Positions 19,380-30,463 of a DNA stretch of 64,000 nucleotides are shown here, in pieces. Numbering within the stretch: position 1 is the stretch's first letter; every line of letters begins with the position of its first letter. The stretch covers positions 2,046,001 to 2,110,000 of the forward strand of contig NC_079245.1 of NCBI RefSeq assembly GCF_028009165.1, in the 5' to 3' direction. Position numbers and translations under genes: made by a program. Below the pieces are notes generated by a model, which made no database searches, was not told where the DNA came from, and saw only the letters and a program-made list of their open reading frames with translations. Source of the DNA: Akanthomyces muscarius (taxonomy: Eukaryota; Ascomycota; Sordariomycetes; Hypocreales; Cordycipitaceae).

Positions 19380-22253
19380 ATGCGACCTGATTTGGCTGTT
19401 TTCAGCCTTTCTATGGCTCTTGGGGGATATGCTGCGCGTATCCCCCCCCAGACAAACTTGAATGTGCAGAAAAGAACCATCTTTGAGCTGCCGCAACTTC
19501 TTTCCTGCTTGGGAAGCCTTACGAGCGACATTCTTACCAACATCGGCGACTTTTCCAAGCTCAAGTCCCAGACTATTGAGTGTCTGTGCCAAGCTGCGAT
19601 ATCGACCGACGGTACTCTGAATTTTATCCTGATTGGCCAGCTGCTTCAGACCATCGGCCTCCCGACCAAGCAGCAAGATCTTGAAGCTCTGCTGGGTGTC
19701 AAGTGCAAGGTACGTTTACATGCGTTAGTGTTGGACACTGTGTCCAGCTAAAAGACACCAAGCTAACATGGTGGTGTCCAGCCTACTTCCTCGTCCTCTT
19801 CCACTACCCCTGCTACCTCAACTACTCCTGGTTCTTCAACTACTCCTGGTTCTTCAACTACCCCTGCCTCTTCAACTACCCCTGCCTCTTCAACTACTCC
19901 TGGTTCTTCAACTACCCCTGGTTCTTCAACTACCCCTGCTTCCTCGACCAGCCCTCCTGGTACTTCGACTGAGCCTCCTGGTACCTCAACTGAACCTCCT
20001 GTGCCTCCAGGTTCGTCGACTGAGCCGCCTGTGCCTCCAGGCTCGTCGACTGAGCCGCCTGTGCCCCCAGGTTCGTCGACTGAGCCGCCTGTGCCCCCAG
20101 GTTCGTCGACTGAGCCGCCTGTGCCCCCAGGCTCGTCAACTGAGCCGCCTGTGCCCCCAGGCTCGTCAACTGAGCCGCCTGTGCCCCCAGGCTCGTCAAC
20201 TGAGCCGCCTGTGCCCCCAGGCTCGTCAACTGAGCCGCCTGTGCCCCCAGGTTCGTCGACTGAGCCGCCTGTGCCCCCAGGTTCGTCGACTGAGCCGCCT
20301 GTGCCTCCAGGTTCGTCGACTGAGCCGCCTGTGCCCCCAGGCTCGTCGACTGAGCCGCCTGTGCCCCCAGGCTCGTCGACTGAGCCGCTTGTGCCCCCAG
20401 GTTCGTCGACTGAGCCTCCTGTGCCTCCCCCTGGGACTTCGACAGGACCTCCTGTTCCCCCTCCGGGTTCGTCGACTGGGCCGCCCGTTCCACCTCCAGG
20501 GCCGCAGCCCAGCGATTGTGCAACTATCGCGACTTCTGCCATCCCAAACGCCGCAAAGTCTTGCGTTGATTCGTCGCTTTCCACGATTGGACTCAAAAGC
20601 GATGATTTCTCGCAATATGAAGGCAAACAGTTTGCTATTCTCTGTGAGAATGAGGCTCAGTTATCGCAGTCGATCATTGACTGTCTGGCTGGAAGTCCCG
20701 CTGAAAACTATCAACAGGCAGCTATAGATGGTATCCGATCCGTTTGCGCTGCTTGCTCCTCCGGGCCGCCCGTTCCTCCTCCAGGGCCCCAGCCAAGCGA
20801 TTGTGCAACTATCGCGACTTCTACCATCCCAAACGCCGCAAAGTCTTGCGTTGATTCGTCGCTTTCCACGATTGGACTTAAAAGCGATGATTTCTCGCAA
20901 TATGAAGGCAAACAGTTTGCTATTCTCTGTGAGAATGAGGCTCAGTTATCGCAGTCTATCATTGACTGCCTGGCTGGAAGTCCCGCTGAAAACTATCAAC
21001 AGGCAGCTATAGATGGTATCCGATCCATTTGCGCTGCTTGCTCCTCGACTGGGCCGCCATCTCCCCCTGGGCCACCTTCCCCCCCTGGGCCGCCTCCCCC
21101 TGGGCCGCCTGCCCCTCCACCAGGTTCCTCGACTGTACCGCCGGGTCCTCCACCTGGTTCCAACACTCCAGGCCCACAGCCAAGCGACTGTTCAGCTATC
21201 ATCACTTCTGCCTTCCCGAGCGCCGCAAAGTCTTGTGTTGATACTTCACTTTCCACAATGGGATTCAAAAGTGATGACTTCTCAAAATACGGAAGCGCAG
21301 AGTTTACTACTTTCTGTCAAAAGAAGGCTCAGTTATCGCAGTCAATCATCGACTGCCTAGCTAAAAACAATCTGGAGAACTACCAACAGGCATCTGTAGA
21401 TGGTATCCAGTCAATTTGCGTCGCTTGCTCCTCGACCGTACCACCACCTGGTACCCCCCCAGGTTCCTCGTCTGGATCACCTCCCTCTCCACCAGGTTCC
21501 TCGTCTGGATCGCCTCCCTCTCCACCGGGTTCCTCGGCTGTACCGCCGGGCTCTTCACCTTCTACCAACAATCCAGGTCTGAAGCCAAGTGACTGTGCAG
21601 CTGTCATTACTTCTGCCGTCCCAAGCTCTGCGAAATCTTGTGTTGATTCTTCGCTTTCATCAGTCGGTCTCAGTAGCGATCTCTCGCGTTACGGAAGCAA
21701 GGAGTTTACAGCTCTTTGTCAAAAAGAGACTGAACTGTCGAAGCTGGTTGTTGACTGTCTGGCTAAAGACAAGCTCGACCCGCAGACAGTTATGGCCGGT
21801 ATCAAATCGATTTGTGCTGCCTGTGTTGGCAACGGCAGTGGTGGCAACACTGGTGGTGCTGGTGGTCAAAATAATGGCAATTTTGGACCTGGCAGTAATG
21901 GTGCAAATGGTGCCAGTGGCGGAAATGGTGGCAGCAGTGGAAGCGCTCCCGGCGGAAACAACGCCGGTGGAAACACTGGAAACGGTGGCGGTGCCGGTGG
22001 AAACGGAAACGGAAATGATGGTAATGCTGGTGGTAATGCTGGTGGTAATGCTGGTGGTAATGCTGGTGGTAATGCTGGTGGCAACGCTGGCGGTAATGCT
22101 GGTGGCAACGCTGGCGGCAACGCTGGTGGAAATGGAAATGGTGGCAATGGCGGCGCTACAGCAAGCCCGGGGCCTGTCACAGCTGCAAGTTCGAAATTGC
22201 TGGCCAGTGTTTCGACTGCATTGGTTGGCATGCTGCTTGCCATGGTGCTGTGA
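19380..22253 (+). CDS. Large GPI-anchored repeat mucin with four Cys-containing domains
   Basis: Exons 19380-19709 and 19782-22253 encode 933 residues. The order is a short hydrophobic signal peptide ending near YAA, then a KR site, and an N-terminal Cys domain (to residue ~110). A (T/S)TPGS/A-type stalk and 14 copies of a 10-residue PPVPPGSSTE unit follow. Then come four related domains of about 85 residues starting near 354, 449, 578 and 713, each opening with SDC and ending with a CAAC/CVAC-type pair. A Gly/Asn-rich segment (~797-905) with NAGG repeats and a hydrophobic GPI tail (SKLLASVSTALVGMLLAMVL) complete it. Domains 1 and 2 are almost identical. The cysteine pattern does not fit CFEM. 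Such architecture is typical of fungal adhesins or wall mucins: a Pro/Ser stalk that displays domains beyond the wall. The ligand is unknown. Confidence 0.85.
19998..20417 (+). repeat. 14 tandem 30-nt units coding PPVPPGSSTE
   Basis: The period is exactly 30 nt, so the frame is kept whatever the copy number. Units differ only by synonymous third-position changes (GGT/GGC, TCG/TCA, CCT/CCC, GAC/AAC). Confidence 0.95.
20478..21047 (+). repeat. Tandem 285-nt duplication of a Cys domain
   Basis: Copy 1 (20478-20762) and copy 2 (20763-21047) are about 97-98% identical by eye. Among the few differences, two change residues (SAIP/STIP and RSVC/RSIC) and most others are silent. The two further domains downstream (near 21186 and 21591) are clearly diverged. 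Confidence 0.92.
22018..22135 (+). repeat. 12-nt repeat coding NAGG units
   Basis: About nine units of GGTAATGCTGGT-like sequence encode the Gly/Asn-rich spacer just before the GPI signal. Confidence 0.9.
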
Positions 22254-22851
22254 GACACTCAAGTATTTTGTTGAACACGACTGTTGATAATATATGATGG
22301 TCCTACGTCTCAAGATCTGAGGACTAGGATATAGTTTGATAATATTAACAAATCATGTTATGCCCCGACTTCGTACAGTGTGAAAATTCCGTGATAGTTT
22401 TCGGCCCCGTGTAGTGCAAGTATAAGAGGCGAGACGCGCCTCTGTGTTTAGGCATGTATGCTAAGATGATCCATATAATTGTTAATGTGAGAGTAAAAGA
22501 AGCTTCAGGAATACACTTTGAAATTCTAAAGACATTTGTAATGAATAAATTGTTCAAACATGTGATAGCTTTCCCTATAACACCTCGGTACGACTTTGGT
22601 GGAAACACCAGCTCCCGACTACCCACAAGCACATGGGCGCTCTGCGTGGGATGGTGGGTTGTGGTGCGAATCTCTCTCAACACATCAATTTGAGAAAACA
22701 CTCATCGGGGGTTCGCACTAGTTCGGAAGGTTGAGGCTCGTGCAGCAAGTTTCACAGACGGGCAGAGAGTGAGAACAGATGGTTTACCAGATGGCCAAGG
22801 GTTTAGCTTGGGATTCTATTTTGTGTTCTTGTCACACTGTTAAGCAAGATC
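22254..22851. other. Convergent 3' flanks
   Basis: AT-rich spacer between convergent genes. No coding feature is supported. Confidence 0.5.
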
Positions 22852-24351
22852 TTAAACATCCTCGTCCTCCAAATTAGGATACAAAACTGTTGAAGTGCCC
22901 GAAGATGTCTTGCGCGAGAATTTCGAGCCTGCAGAAGATGAGGGCAGCCTTGAACCAGAACGTGACCCGTAGGAGCCGAACACCTTGGGTGAAATGCGGA
23001 CCAAAATCAGGCGTATTGTAGGCAAGCAGGTGCAGACAATGCCAGTGTTGATTTCCACAGTCGACCAAAGAGCGACACCGTAAAACTCCCAGGTAATGTT
23101 GACAAGGCTAGAGAACCCGGAAACTGAGAGTAGGCGCAAGGTTGAAATGACAGTTACACTAGAGAGTCAGCCAATGAGCGGAACAGAAACGAAACGGGCA
23201 GCCCTTACGCGGTTCCGAGAAGAAACATCAGAATGACGCCCGTCTTCTTCTTCCAGTGCATTTGCATTTTGACGACTTCGGCGAGTGGGATCAAAATTAT
23301 CAAAATATCGAGTGCCACACTAAGTACGCCGTTGGCCCACGCGAGAGGCTCAATGGGAATGCAGTGACCATCTGCCGACTCGTCCTTGTATCTATCCCAA
23401 TAGTAGGAAACAGGGACACACTGAACAGCCGCGACGCATACGCTTATAATACCGAGAAGCACGTCAAAGACCACGGCAAGCCACAGGAGCGGCCGAGTCC
23501 AACGTCTTGAGCTTGCGCTGGTGAAGATGCTAAAGTAGAAGACAAGAAACGTCATCTTGATCAACGCCACGGCTGCGGTATACAATACCTCCAAGACATA
23601 AAAGTACATTGCAAATTTGGAGACTGTTTCGAGATCAAGGGTCCACGCGTCCTTTCCAAGCCCATTAGGCACCAGGCCGAAGTGATTGAGAAAGGCGCAA
23701 GGCAGACCAACGGCAAACGCCACGAGAACGGCCCAGTCGTCTGGGCTGTTTTTGCGCGCGGCACCGATGAAACGCTTGAAGAGTAGTCGTGATAGCACGA
23801 TGACGGTGGTTATGATGGCAAGCGTCAAGTTGACGACCAAGTATTCGGGTGCCTTGTCGCGCTTTGCCTGGTGGCAGTTTACGCTAGCGGGCTTTCGACT
23901 AGCTGTTTACAAGTTTGCTGGTTAGCTACGACTCGGCTCAATACACCTGATTCGCGATGCAAAAGTACTTATTATGACTGGCATAGAGCAGAAACTTGAG
24001 AGGCACTTTTCCGCTTTGCCCATTGCATCATCTAGTTCGCACCAGCATGATGTATTGCCACCGCACTGTCGTTCGGCGATTGGTGCTGGGATGCAATTCA
24101 ACTAAAGTCAAGCGAGTTAGAACCTTGGATCAAGATGCAAGCTCCCTTCTTGCTCTCTCGCACAACTCGGCCGCTCATCTTGGTTTCTTCTTTGTACTAA
24201 TCACAACGCCACTTACTGCACAGGCGGGTAAGTCAGCGCTGCTGTCGTTTCCTTGGGCAGGGGCGACTGCAGAAGCTGCGTTTACAAGACGCAGCACAGC
24301 GCATGTCTGAAGAAAAGTAATGAAGAAATGGCGACGGCTGGAAAACTTCAT
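22852..24351 (-). CDS. CFEM-domain Pth11-like seven-helix receptor
   Basis: Four exons (24351-24217, 24101-23969, 23902-23209, 23158-22852) join in frame to 422 residues. After a signal peptide (MKFSSRRHFFITFLQTCAVL) comes a CFEM domain: SADLPACA, NCIPAPIAERQCGG, CWCELDD, and CLSSFC followed by a last Cys in NCHQAKRD. Seven hydrophobic helices of the fungal rhodopsin-like/Pth11 family follow, with YFYVLEVLYTAAVALIKMTFL cut here as two parts, SVALDILIILIPL and TLRLLSVSGFSSLVNITWEF in later helices, and a Ser-rich cytoplasmic tail. Pth11-type receptors sense surface hydrophobicity and other cues at the plasma membrane and signal through G proteins; in Magnaporthe, Pth11 is needed for appressorium formation. 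The second donor (GTACTT) is the least typical splice site. Confidence 0.87.
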
Positions 24352-25236
24352 TTTTCGTGATACCTGGAGCGTGCAGGTAGCTCTCGGCTTCTAGGCAGCA
24401 TTCGTGTTTTTATTAAGTTAGTACGGAGTAGCTTGCCTGGACAGGTGCGTGCAATACATGGGCGACTGCACTGAAACCTTGTCTCTCATCTACTTGGTAG
24501 CCCCCAAAGCTAGTCCAGGTTTCCCTTTACGCCGATGCTCCAGGTCCCTACTTTTTGAGTGACTTGCAAAGGTTTCATCACATGTCGACCATGTTGCTAA
24601 CATGAAGGAATGCGTTGGTGCGGTTTTAGCTCCGAAAATACTTGGTGGTACCAGGGTACGAGCAATGGTCGAGTGCGATTTGGATAGAGTGATTGTTTCA
24701 CACTACAATCACTTGAGCCAAGAAAAGCGCTCGCAAAAGGCTATGTACACGAATAATCCCTTTAGCAAAGCGGCCGCCCGGATCGGATGAATTGGACAAG
24801 CACCCAGCCCACCTACGGCCAACGTCATTACGATACTGGTCCACCCACTGCTGTGGTCGAAGCATAACGCCACTACATTCCAGTGGCTGGATCGCTCGAT
24901 TTGTCAGTGTTAGCCGCCTATTGCGGCAGTTTTGTCTTTTACTGACCATTCCACTTTACAAAGTTATCATCCAACGGTGCAGCAGCGACTTTGCACAAGC
25001 GCATTGTTGAGCGGGGGCTTCTTAACCAGGAGCAGCGCTGGAGCGCTTGTATTTGGGCAGAGCTACTTTGCACTCTAGCCAGTGTACTGGTAATACCCTG
25101 CTGCCTACTTTACGCAACTAGAGCGGCAGTGGTGGCCAGTAACTAGAGTACTTGGTGGTTAGTGGTAGCTAGTGGTAACCCAACCATTCATGGTAAACTT
25201 TGTTGTTGTAGGGTGAAGTAGATGTGGAAGAAACCA

Positions 25237-25258
25237 CCCCCCCCCCCCCCCCCCCCCC
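25237..25258 (+). repeat. Poly-C tract flanked by purine run
   Basis: An uninterrupted run of about 22 C residues is followed by a nearly pure A/G stretch to about 25301. Length here may be unreliable, since homopolymers are prone to sequencing error. Confidence 0.85.
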
Positions 25259-26058
25259 ACCAAGAGAAAAAAAAAGAAGAAGAAAAAAGAAAAAAAAAAA
25301 CGCGAGATAGAACCGTACTGGGGGTACGAGCTTAGCCTGTAACGTGTCCGACACCAACAACAATGAGCGCCGCCCTGTTTGCGCCGGCACTGACTTGGTG
25401 CCTCGAGCTTCCATGCGCTACGCTACACTATGATACAACTGCTTTCGGCATATAACTATGAAGTGTCGTGCTGCTCATGTAATGGCGTTGTGGTTCTTTG
25501 CAGAGCGAGAGTTTGCAACGATCATCCGGATTCTACCAATGGCTGCTAGTCCAGCATCCCACGATCGACAATCCACCATTCCAGCAACGCGGCGGGATTG
25601 TGCCCGTAGCCCTAGCTACCTACGTACGTGCAGCCACCGAGAAACTGTGCCTGCAAGACCTGTTTCTGATATTCCCGTTGTACACAAATTATTGTGAGTG
25701 GACTGCATGGCCATGCTCGCCTACCGCGGCACAGCTGTCGCCACAGACAGAGCGCTAAGCAGAGGCACTTCTTGAATGATGGCCCGGCCGGATGCAATTA
25801 TGCTTTAGGGAAATGAGGCAAATGGCGGATGGACTCACTGCGCCCCCGCCAAAACGTCTTCGAAATCGCTAGCTAGTGCTTGGCCGGATAGGACGCACTC
25901 GCAGGCTGCGGAATGCAAAAATGCTCTTTAACTTTCTCTCTAGCCTCTCCCCCCCTCGCCACACTCTGTCCAGCATCGCCGTATAACAACGGGTGATGCC
26001 AGGTAGAAGAGGGAAGAAGGATGTTAGGTAACTACTAGATAGCTCTCATTCAAGGTTT

Positions 26059-26067
26059 TATAAAAAA
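26059..26067 (+). promoter_or_regulatory. TATA box of the ferric reductase gene
   Basis: TATAAAAAA lies about 95 nt before the start codon at 26155. Confidence 0.5.
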
Positions 26068-26154
26068 CATCTATCGCCGCGAGTTACTTCTCTGCCTCTT
26101 TCTATTGCAAATTGGCCGTAGCAACGTCGCATTTACCGGACAAAATCGGTCGCG

Positions 26155-28438
26155 ATGAGGGCCTCAAATCACTCACTTCTCAGTCTTCTGTGTTTCTTCA
26201 GCCATTTAATACTCGTCACCTCTAATGGTGGATTAATTGGCCTTGGTCTCGACTTCTACGATCCACTATGCGGCTATGCATGCAAGAACTCACTCTTGCT
26301 TCCTCTTGACTGCTCAGATGCAAAAGTAAGCATGAAATCTCCCGAGGCACAGACAACTCTATATCAAATCATACTCATCGTCTGCCAAGGCCCGTTACAT
26401 CTCAAAGACGCCCTCGCCGGATTGCAAGGCGACGAGCGCCCCATACCTTCAAACATTGGCCTTCTGTCTCCAGCAGTATTGCCTCAATGACACTACATCT
26501 GGCATAGCGCTCCCACGGGTCGTAAGCTTTTGGCAAGACAACGTTCAAGCAGATGCCAACGTCTCCGTACCCAGCTACCAGCACGTTATAGATGGTATCA
26601 AGGAAGCGCCAAACACCTCTATCAGCGATGCTAACACGCTGACCTTTTTTGGGTACGTACCCGAGAGTAGCTGGAGCTACCAGCGTGAGTGGCTCGTGAC
26701 GTACCGGACCGTCGAGGGCAATCACCAGAAGTTTGGTCTCATAATATTCGTCACATGCGCCGTCATCCCAATCATATTGTCATCGATCCGTTTCCTGCCC
26801 TGGCCGCCGATATTCGTCTCAAAATTCCGTGGCTATGTCGTCGACCCACCCTTGATTGGATCTCGGCATTCCCAGGCAATTGGAGGTGTCTTCATGATGC
26901 CAACTCGTGGACAGGCCCTTTTTATTCTTTACATATGGGCAATCAATATTCTTCTGGCGAGCATTGGTTATCACTGCAACAAAGGGGACACCTGCGCGCC
27001 GTCATACAAGTTGAACGAGATCAATCGGCTACACTCCGTAGCGAACCGACTGGGAGTGTTGAGCTTTGCCAACCTACCGCTCCTCATCTTGTTCGCAGGA
27101 CGCAACAATATGATCCTGTGGGTGACCAACTGGTCCAGGACTACATTTTTGTTCATTCATCGTTATGTTGCGTTTATTTGCATGGCCGAGGCAGTTGCGC
27201 ATGCCGTCATGTTCATGTACATCGAAGGAACGGAGCTTTCTACCGAGGATTTGATGAGCTTACTCAGGAAGCCATACTGGATTGGCGGCTGCATCGCCAC
27301 TGTGTCGTTCTTGATCCTCGTCACCACCGCCGTGCAGTCCTTCAGAAAACGGCTGTATGAAACGTTTGTGGTTATCCACATTCTGTTTACCATACTTGTC
27401 CTCGTTGGCTCATTTGTCCACAGTGTCACTCGATTTGGCACAAAGCGCGGTCATGAGATATGGCTCTATATTGCCACGGGCATTTGGGCTTTTGACAGGA
27501 TAGCCCGATTTTGCCGGTACATGAGCAGAGGTGTCAAAACGGCGTACATCACAACTATTGATGAAGACTATTACAGGGTCGACATTCCGGGAGTCCGCGC
27601 TCGTGGTCATATCTATGTGCATTTCTTGGCCATCAGCAAATGGAAGCTTTGGGAAAGTCACCCCTTCTCCGTCGGCAGCATCACTAGCTGGCAGGACGGA
27701 GGCCATGCACGGGCAGAGACGACGGGACTTCGGAAAAACTTCAACTTCTTCGAGAAGCCACAAGACGTCGATGCTGCGGACCACAGAGAAGAGTCGGGTT
27801 CGTCGTTTAGAGCGTCTTCTCTGTCTCCTTGCGAAGAGAGCGACTACAAAGGCTGGAAGAAAGGCACTGGCCTGACCCTGCTGGTGAGGAGGGAGAAGGG
27901 CCTCACAGCTCACCTCAAAGACCCGGGGACGACCATGAGAAGAACCCCCGTGCTCATCGAGGGCCCCTATAATGAGCAAATGACCCGTTTGCAAGAAAAC
28001 CACGTGCAACCAACCGACGAATTTCCCAACATTATATGTGTTGCGGCCGGGGTGGGCATAACAGGTGCGCTCCCGTTTCTCGACAAGTTTGAAGCAAAGC
28101 GAGGGCAGTTCTACACGAAGAAGCTCGTGTGGGCAGTACGCAGCATGCCGCTCGTCCGGGCGGTCGAGGACATGATCCTCACCTCTCACGACACAGAAGC
28201 TGCAGAAAGGCGATGGGGCGACGTGGATGTCAAGCTCTGCATCGGTGCTCGACCCAATGTGTCCTTTGTGCTTCACCGGCTTCTCTGCCGACAAAGCGGC
28301 GGTACTATTGTCGTGGTGTGTGGCCCAGCACCAATGTCCGATGAAGTCCGATGCTTCGTTTCACAGATCGCAAGGGATGGAGGGTATGGCGAGTCGAAGA
28401 TGAAGGTGCAGGTAATTGTCGAGTGCTTCTCCTGGTAG
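26155..28438 (+). CDS. FRE-type ferric/cupric reductase transmembrane component
   Basis: The exon pair 26155-26325 and 26390-28438 gives 739 residues. An alternative acceptor at 26407 is also in frame and would remove six residues. A signal peptide precedes YDPLCGYACKNSLLLPLDC, the Cys-containing extracellular part usual in FRE proteins. The ferric-reductase membrane domain follows, with heme-ligand histidines in HRYVAFICMAEAVAHAVMFM-like and YETFVVIHILFTILVLVGSFVH-like helices. The C-terminal flavoprotein part shows WESHPFSVGS for FAD binding, an AAGVGITGALPF nucleotide loop and VVVCGPAPMSDEV for NADPH. The enzyme moves electrons from cytosolic NADPH across the plasma membrane to reduce Fe(III) or Cu(II) before uptake. 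No permease or multicopper oxidase gene lies next to it. Confidence 0.92.
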
Positions 28439-28929
28439 CGCCGGGGGCTTAAATGTGTACCGTCGGCGGTGCGAATAATCCTAGACTAGACAGTCCCAGC
28501 TCGTTGAGGGTTCAAGTTATACAAGCGAATAAATTTTCTATACATTATGGTTTCTGCTCCTTTACAGTTGCAGTATTGATGGAGAGCTTTTTATGCGTCG
28601 GTTAGACGGCTGCAAGCACCCAGTGTCATGCGTACCGTCGCAGAGGCTTACGCAGTATTTCTCGGTTGGGCAAGACCGCAACCTTGTATGCATTGGTCGG
28701 ACGAGCAGCATGGCATTGTATTATTAAGTTATTTCGGTAGTTTACAACTCTTTTGCTACCAATTTCTCACTGGCAAGATGGCGCGAGGTTAGGCACTGCG
28801 ACCTATCATCCCAACCAAGTATTTCCAATGCACCGAGCCGGCATGCCGTTCTTCACAAGCTCAAATTGAGATTCGCTTTGAATTGCATTGAAAGGTAAAT
28901 AAACATACGTGTAGAGTAAAGTCGCAACG
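28439..28929. other. Convergent 3' flanks
   Basis: Spacer between the ferric reductase (plus) and an F-box gene (minus). AT-rich at about 28850-28920. No coding feature is supported. Confidence 0.5.
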
Positions 28930-30162
28930 TCAAAGCGTTATGCTGTGCAACTGGTGGCTTATGAGACCTTCAGCCAACTCTTCACCCGTGTAAGCGCCTG
29001 GTATCTCCAGCCGGCAATTACTGCTCTGGCAGCACACCGTTTGCCGGCCCCCGCACGCCATGGCTTTTCTGAACTTGTCTTCTCCATGCTCCAGCAGTGC
29101 CGTCTGCAGCTTGCCGCACGACCTCGCATGCTTTACGAAATCCGTCCTCGACATCTCGCGCAAGTACCCCTCGCGTGCGCGCCGCACCATGATCGGGTCG
29201 TCGCCCACCGTGCCGAACGCGGCCAGGCGGCAGCCGGGGCACCAGAAACCAGCGTCGGACGAAGCGCCGTGCTGCTTCGGCCGCAGATGAGGGAAGCGCA
29301 CGCACGGCGCGTTTCGCCAGGCCGGGTGGTAGCGTCGGATGTAGTAGGCGGCCCTGCTGTGCATTAGACTGGACTGGTGTGCGTCCTGCTGCCGGATGGC
29401 CAGGTCCAATATGTAACTAATGTGCTGCAGCGAGCGATTGCCGTATATTTGCCACTCGCTCAGTCTTTCGGCGTAGGCGTCGTCCTTTTTCGACATTGGC
29501 TTGCGCTCCCTCGGGGGCAGATGGAGATCGCGCCGGATGGCCGCCTCGGAGCCGTTGCGCTGCTGGAGCGCCGCCGACACGGCTGCCCGCGCGCTGATGA
29601 GGGGTCCTTGGCGGCCGTCCAGTGTTGTTGGAAACATGCGCAGCTGGGATTCCGTCAGGCGGTACCCCTGCATCACGTCCCTCAGAGGTACGGCCCAGAG
29701 CCGCGTGTCGTACGCGGCGCACATCCAGCAGCACCGCTCGCCTTCCAGCGCGAAGAAGAAAGACCCGAAGCGCCCGCAGAGCACGCATTTGTCCGAAGTC
29801 AGGATGCGGTGCAGCGCGGCGACGGTATGCAGGCCGAGCAGGCCCAGCTCGCTTAGGCCGCCGAGCGCCGTCGGTGCGTGGCGTACGAGAGCGACGTATT
29901 CGCGCGTCGAAAGAGCAATGTGCGCATTGCGGCGTGATGTGAGTGCGAACTGCATTAGAGACTCGATGTCGAGGTGCAGAGCTACGGCCGAGAGAATTTC
30001 AGCCGGTAGCCTACACAAGACACTTTTCCCCTCCTGCGGAATCAGTGCAGGGAGGTTTGCCGGCAGGCGTGGCCATTTGCTGATTTTCACTTTGTATCCT
30101 GGTGGCCGGTATGGCATATATGCGAAGCGGCAAACAATCTCATCGTCTGTCAACGAATTCAT
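28930..30162 (-). CDS. F-box protein with Cys-rich segment
   Basis: A single exon encodes 410 residues. An F-box-like motif (LCRLPAEILSAVALHLDIES, then LMQFALTSRR) lies near residues 47-80, so the protein probably recruits a target to an SCF ubiquitin ligase through Skp1. Downstream, CVLCGRFGSFFF...CCWMC places two CXXC-type pairs that could bind zinc. A later CPGC and a C-terminal CC...C cluster add more cysteines. No leucine-rich or WD repeats are present, so the substrate-binding part is not of a common type. Fungal genomes carry many such lineage-specific F-box proteins. The first ATG of the open frame was taken as the start. Confidence 0.78.
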   Translation of the reverse strand: MNSLTDDEIVCRFAYMPYRPPGYKVKISKWPRLPANLPALIPQEGKSVLCRLPAEILSAVALHLDIESLMQFALTSRRNAHIALSTREYVALVRHAPTALGGLSELGLLGLHTVAALHRILTSDKCVLCGRFGSFFFALEGERCCWMCAAYDTRLWAVPLRDVMQGYRLTESQLRMFPTTLDGRQGPLISARAAVSAALQQRNGSEAAIRRDLHLPPRERKPMSKKDDAYAERLSEWQIYGNRSLQHISYILDLAIRQQDAHQSSLMHSRAAYYIRRYHPAWRNAPCVRFPHLRPKQHGASSDAGFWCPGCRLAAFGTVGDDPIMVRRAREGYLREMSRTDFVKHARSCGKLQTALLEHGEDKFRKAMACGGRQTVCCQSSNCRLEIPGAYTGEELAEGLISHQLHSITL

Positions 30163-30463
30163 GGTTGTTTGATGCGTAGTTGCGTGGTTGGGGAATCATT
30201 GGCACAAGGCGTGTGGGCTGCTGTCGTCTTATACCAGTAGTATGTGACTCACCCGAGCCTTGTCCAGCAGCTCAGCCGATAAACAGCGTAAAATCGCCCA
30301 AAGAGCTCATCTTTAGTTGAATCCCTCCATTTCATGACTGAGCGAGAATACGTGCAGCGACTGCTATATAGCCGAATGTAAGCGCAAAGCAGTGCCAGCG
30401 CCGGATTCCGCCGGTGTTCAGCTCAGTGACTTGCGCGCGCGAGCCAAGTCTGTAATGCATTAC
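30163..30463. other. Short spacer
   Basis: Presumed promoter of the minus-strand F-box gene. No further feature was seen. Confidence 0.45.

Larger units (their letters stand above)
24352..26154. other. Long spacer with poly-C tract
   Basis: In 1.8 kb I see no supported gene. It holds a poly-C run at 25237-25258 followed by a purine tract, and a TATA box at 26059 before the ferric reductase. Confidence 0.45.

Noticed and set aside
19763..20626. 287-codon minus-strand frame of GGTGGSVDEP repeats
   Set aside because: Mirror of the PPVPPGSSTE repeat on the plus strand, whose gene has a signal peptide, GPI site and spliced structure.
13847..28438. Secondary-metabolite gene cluster
   Set aside because: No PKS, NRPS, terpene synthase or cluster transcription factor was found here or around the flavoprotein at 54 kb.
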